From an uncultured Clostridium sp. (GTDB taxonomy: Bacteria; Bacillota; Clostridia; Lachnospirales; Lachnospiraceae), in NCBI GenBank assembly GCA_900551135.1, contig URUX01000054.1, positions 1-13,984 of the forward strand: a DNA stretch of 13,984 nucleotides. Reading direction: 5' to 3'. Both the position numbers and the translations under genes were made by a program. Positions within the stretch are counted from its first letter, which is position 1. Each line of letters begins with the position of its first letter. The notes beneath the pieces are model-generated. The model ran no database searches. It was not told where the DNA came from and worked only from the letters and a program-made list of their open reading frames with translations. Positions 12,951-13,984 of this stretch are shown here, piece after piece.

Positions 12951-13490
12951 TTATTTTGCAAATGGCATATTGAATAATGTCAAAAGTTCACGAGCTTCTT
13001 CGTCAGTCTTAGCGGTGGTTACGAAGATGATGTCCATACCTCTTACCTTGTCAACCTTATCGTATTCAATCTCAGGGAAGATTAACTGCTCTTTAATACC
13101 TAATGCGTAGTTACCTCTGCCGTCAAATGCGTTCGGGTTAACGCCGCGGAAGTCACGTACACGTGGAAGAGCCAGGTTAATTAAACGATCTGCGAACTCA
13201 TACATTCTCTCGCCGCGCAGAGTAACCTTGCATCCGATAGCCATGCCTTCACGAATCTTGAAGTTTGCAACGGACTTCTTTGCCTTGGTGGTAACAGCCT
13301 TCTGACCGGATATGATCTCCAGGTCTCTTACAGCAGAGTCCAAAACCTTGGCATTTTCTTTTGCTTCGCCGACGCCCATGTTGATAACAATCTTATCTAA
13401 CTTCGGCACTTCCATAATGTTCTTATATCCAAATTTTTTGATCATAGCATCTACGATCTCATTCTGGTATGTTTCTTTTAATCTAGCCAA
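12951..13490 (-). CDS. rplE: 50S ribosomal protein L5 (TTG start)
   Basis: Binds 5S rRNA in the central protuberance and contacts P-site tRNA. The 179 residues show MARLKETYQNEIVDAMIKKF, the signature KLDKIVINMGVGEA (30-43), GQKAVTTKAKKSVANFKIRE and the C-terminal IIFVTTAKTDEEARELLTLF. The start is TTG at 13490, nine bases after a strong AGAGGAGG. No ATG lies near the expected N-terminus, so TTG is the only reasonable choice; it is a rare start for such a highly expressed gene. It follows rplX by 23 bases. Confidence 0.97.
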   Translation of the reverse strand: MARLKETYQNEIVDAMIKKFGYKNIMEVPKLDKIVINMGVGEAKENAKVLDSAVRDLEIISGQKAVTTKAKKSVANFKIREGMAIGCKVTLRGERMYEFADRLINLALPRVRDFRGVNPNAFDGRGNYALGIKEQLIFPEIEYDKVDKVRGMDIIFVTTAKTDEEARELLTLFNMPFAK

Positions 13491-13513
13491 TTTGATGTTC
13501 CTCCTCTCTGTAA

Positions 13514-13819
13514 TTACTCGATTACTTTGCCGGTTGCCTTAGCAACGCGAACCTTCTTGCCGTCCTTTACGGTGAAGCCAACTCTGGTTGCCTTTCCGTC
13601 AACTAGCAGCATAACATTGGAAATATCCATAGCAGCTTCACGGTTTACGATGCCGCCGTTTGGATTAGCAGCGTTTGGCTTGGTATGCTTGGTTACCATA
13701 TTGCAGCCTTCTACTACTACTTTGTTCTTCTTGGTATCCACGTGGAGTACCTTGCCCTGTTTGCCGTTGTCCTTACCAGCAATAACTTTTACTAAATCAT
13801 CTTTTCTGATCTTGTTCAC
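13514..13819 (-). CDS. rplX: 50S ribosomal protein L24 (GTG start)
   Basis: Assembly initiator of the large subunit that binds the 5' domain of 23S rRNA near the tunnel exit. The 101 residues carry a KOW motif at the start (KDDLVKVIAGKDNGKQGKVL) and the conserved VVEGCNMVTKHTKPNA and GGIVNREAAMDISNVML. Two in-frame GTG codons exist. The one at 13819 lies eight bases after GGGGAGG and is preferred; the one at 13828 overlaps that ribosome site. It follows rplN by 15 bases. Confidence 0.96.
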   Translation of the reverse strand: MNKIRKDDLVKVIAGKDNGKQGKVLHVDTKKNKVVVEGCNMVTKHTKPNAANPNGGIVNREAAMDISNVMLLVDGKATRVGFTVKDGKKVRVAKATGKVIE

Positions 13820-13834
13820 AGTGGACACCTCCCC

Positions 13835-13984
13835 TTATAATACTTCCGGAGCCAGAGAAACGATCTTCATGAACTGTTTCTCTCTTAACTCTCTTGCAAC
13901 TGGTCCAAAGATACGAGTTCCTTTTGGAGTCTTGTCATCTTTGATAATTACTGCTGCGTTCTCATCGAATTTGATATAGGAACC
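13835..13984 (-). CDS. rplN: 50S ribosomal protein L14, C-terminal part only
   Basis: Large-subunit protein at the bridge to the 30S subunit. Only the last 49 codons are in the window: GSYIKFDENAAVIIKDDKTP, then KGTRIFGPVARELREKQF and MKIVSLAPEVL before TAA. The L14 family is normally about 122 residues, so about 73 are outside. The frame is intact to the window edge. Its place just upstream of rplX is the standard start of the spc operon. Confidence 0.97.
   Translation of the reverse strand, partial: GSYIKFDENAAVIIKDDKTPKGTRIFGPVARELREKQFMKIVSLAPEVL

Noticed and set aside
1..13984. tRNA, rRNA, CRISPR array, insertion sequence or phage genes
   Set aside because: No cloverleaf, spaced direct-repeat array, transposase motif or terminal inverted repeats were seen; gene order on the right is fully accounted for by the ribosomal cluster.

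Overview
All recognisable genes in this window lie on the minus strand, so transcription runs from high to low coordinates. The right-hand 10.5 kb (about 3.5 to 13.98 kb) is a bacterial spc-alpha ribosomal protein cluster. In transcription order it reads rplN (5' part outside the window), rplX, rplE, rpsZ, rpsH, rplF, rplR, rpsE, rpmD, rplO, secY, adk, map, infA, rpmJ, rpsM, rpsK, rpsD, rpoA, rplQ. Three things point to Clostridia, most likely Lachnospiraceae: rpsD lies between rpsK and rpoA, S14 is the short zinc type, and L17 is unusually long. Cell-wall-binding repeat proteins of choline-binding type next door fit the same group. This placement rests on protein recognition and gene order only; no database search was possible.

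The cluster encodes ribosome assembly (L14, L24, L5, S14, S8, L6, L18, S5, L30, L15, L36, S13, S11, S4, L17), membrane export (SecY), nucleotide supply (Adk), N-terminal methionine removal (Map), translation initiation (IF-1) and the RNA polymerase alpha subunit. A strong extended -10 promoter between infA and rpmJ (6907-6935) can start the alpha part independently, and a terminator-like hairpin lies just after infA. The operon ends at a clear intrinsic terminator after rplQ (3445-3479). Several gene starts differ from the longest open frame: rplX, rpoA, rpmJ and rpsD start with GTG and rplE with TTG, while rplO, rpmD and rplQ start at an ATG inside a longer frame, as judged from Shine-Dalgarno spacing.

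The left-hand 3.5 kb is more variable. Two paralogous secreted proteins (2055-3311 and 868-1905) share a signal peptide, an unrecognised beta-rich N-terminal region, a fibronectin-III-like region and C-terminal cell-wall-binding repeats, and have no visible catalytic domain. The first has its own strong promoter and terminator. They sit between rplQ and the energising ATPase gene of an ECF vitamin transporter (ecfA1, 1-775, running off the window), which in many Firmicutes directly follows rplQ. ecfA1 has its own promoter (826-854). Its reading frame stops resembling the family near residue 241, close to the window edge.

I found no tRNA, rRNA, CRISPR array, insertion sequence or attachment site, and no stretch over 300 bases without a gene. 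The observations most worth checking are the paralogous secreted pair, the L17 insertion, a set of strong intercistronic hairpins lacking U-tracts (secY-adk, rpsD-rpoA, rpsM-rpsK, map-infA, rpsH-rplF), and the odd end of ecfA1. I did not find convincing evidence of a wholly new multi-gene system.
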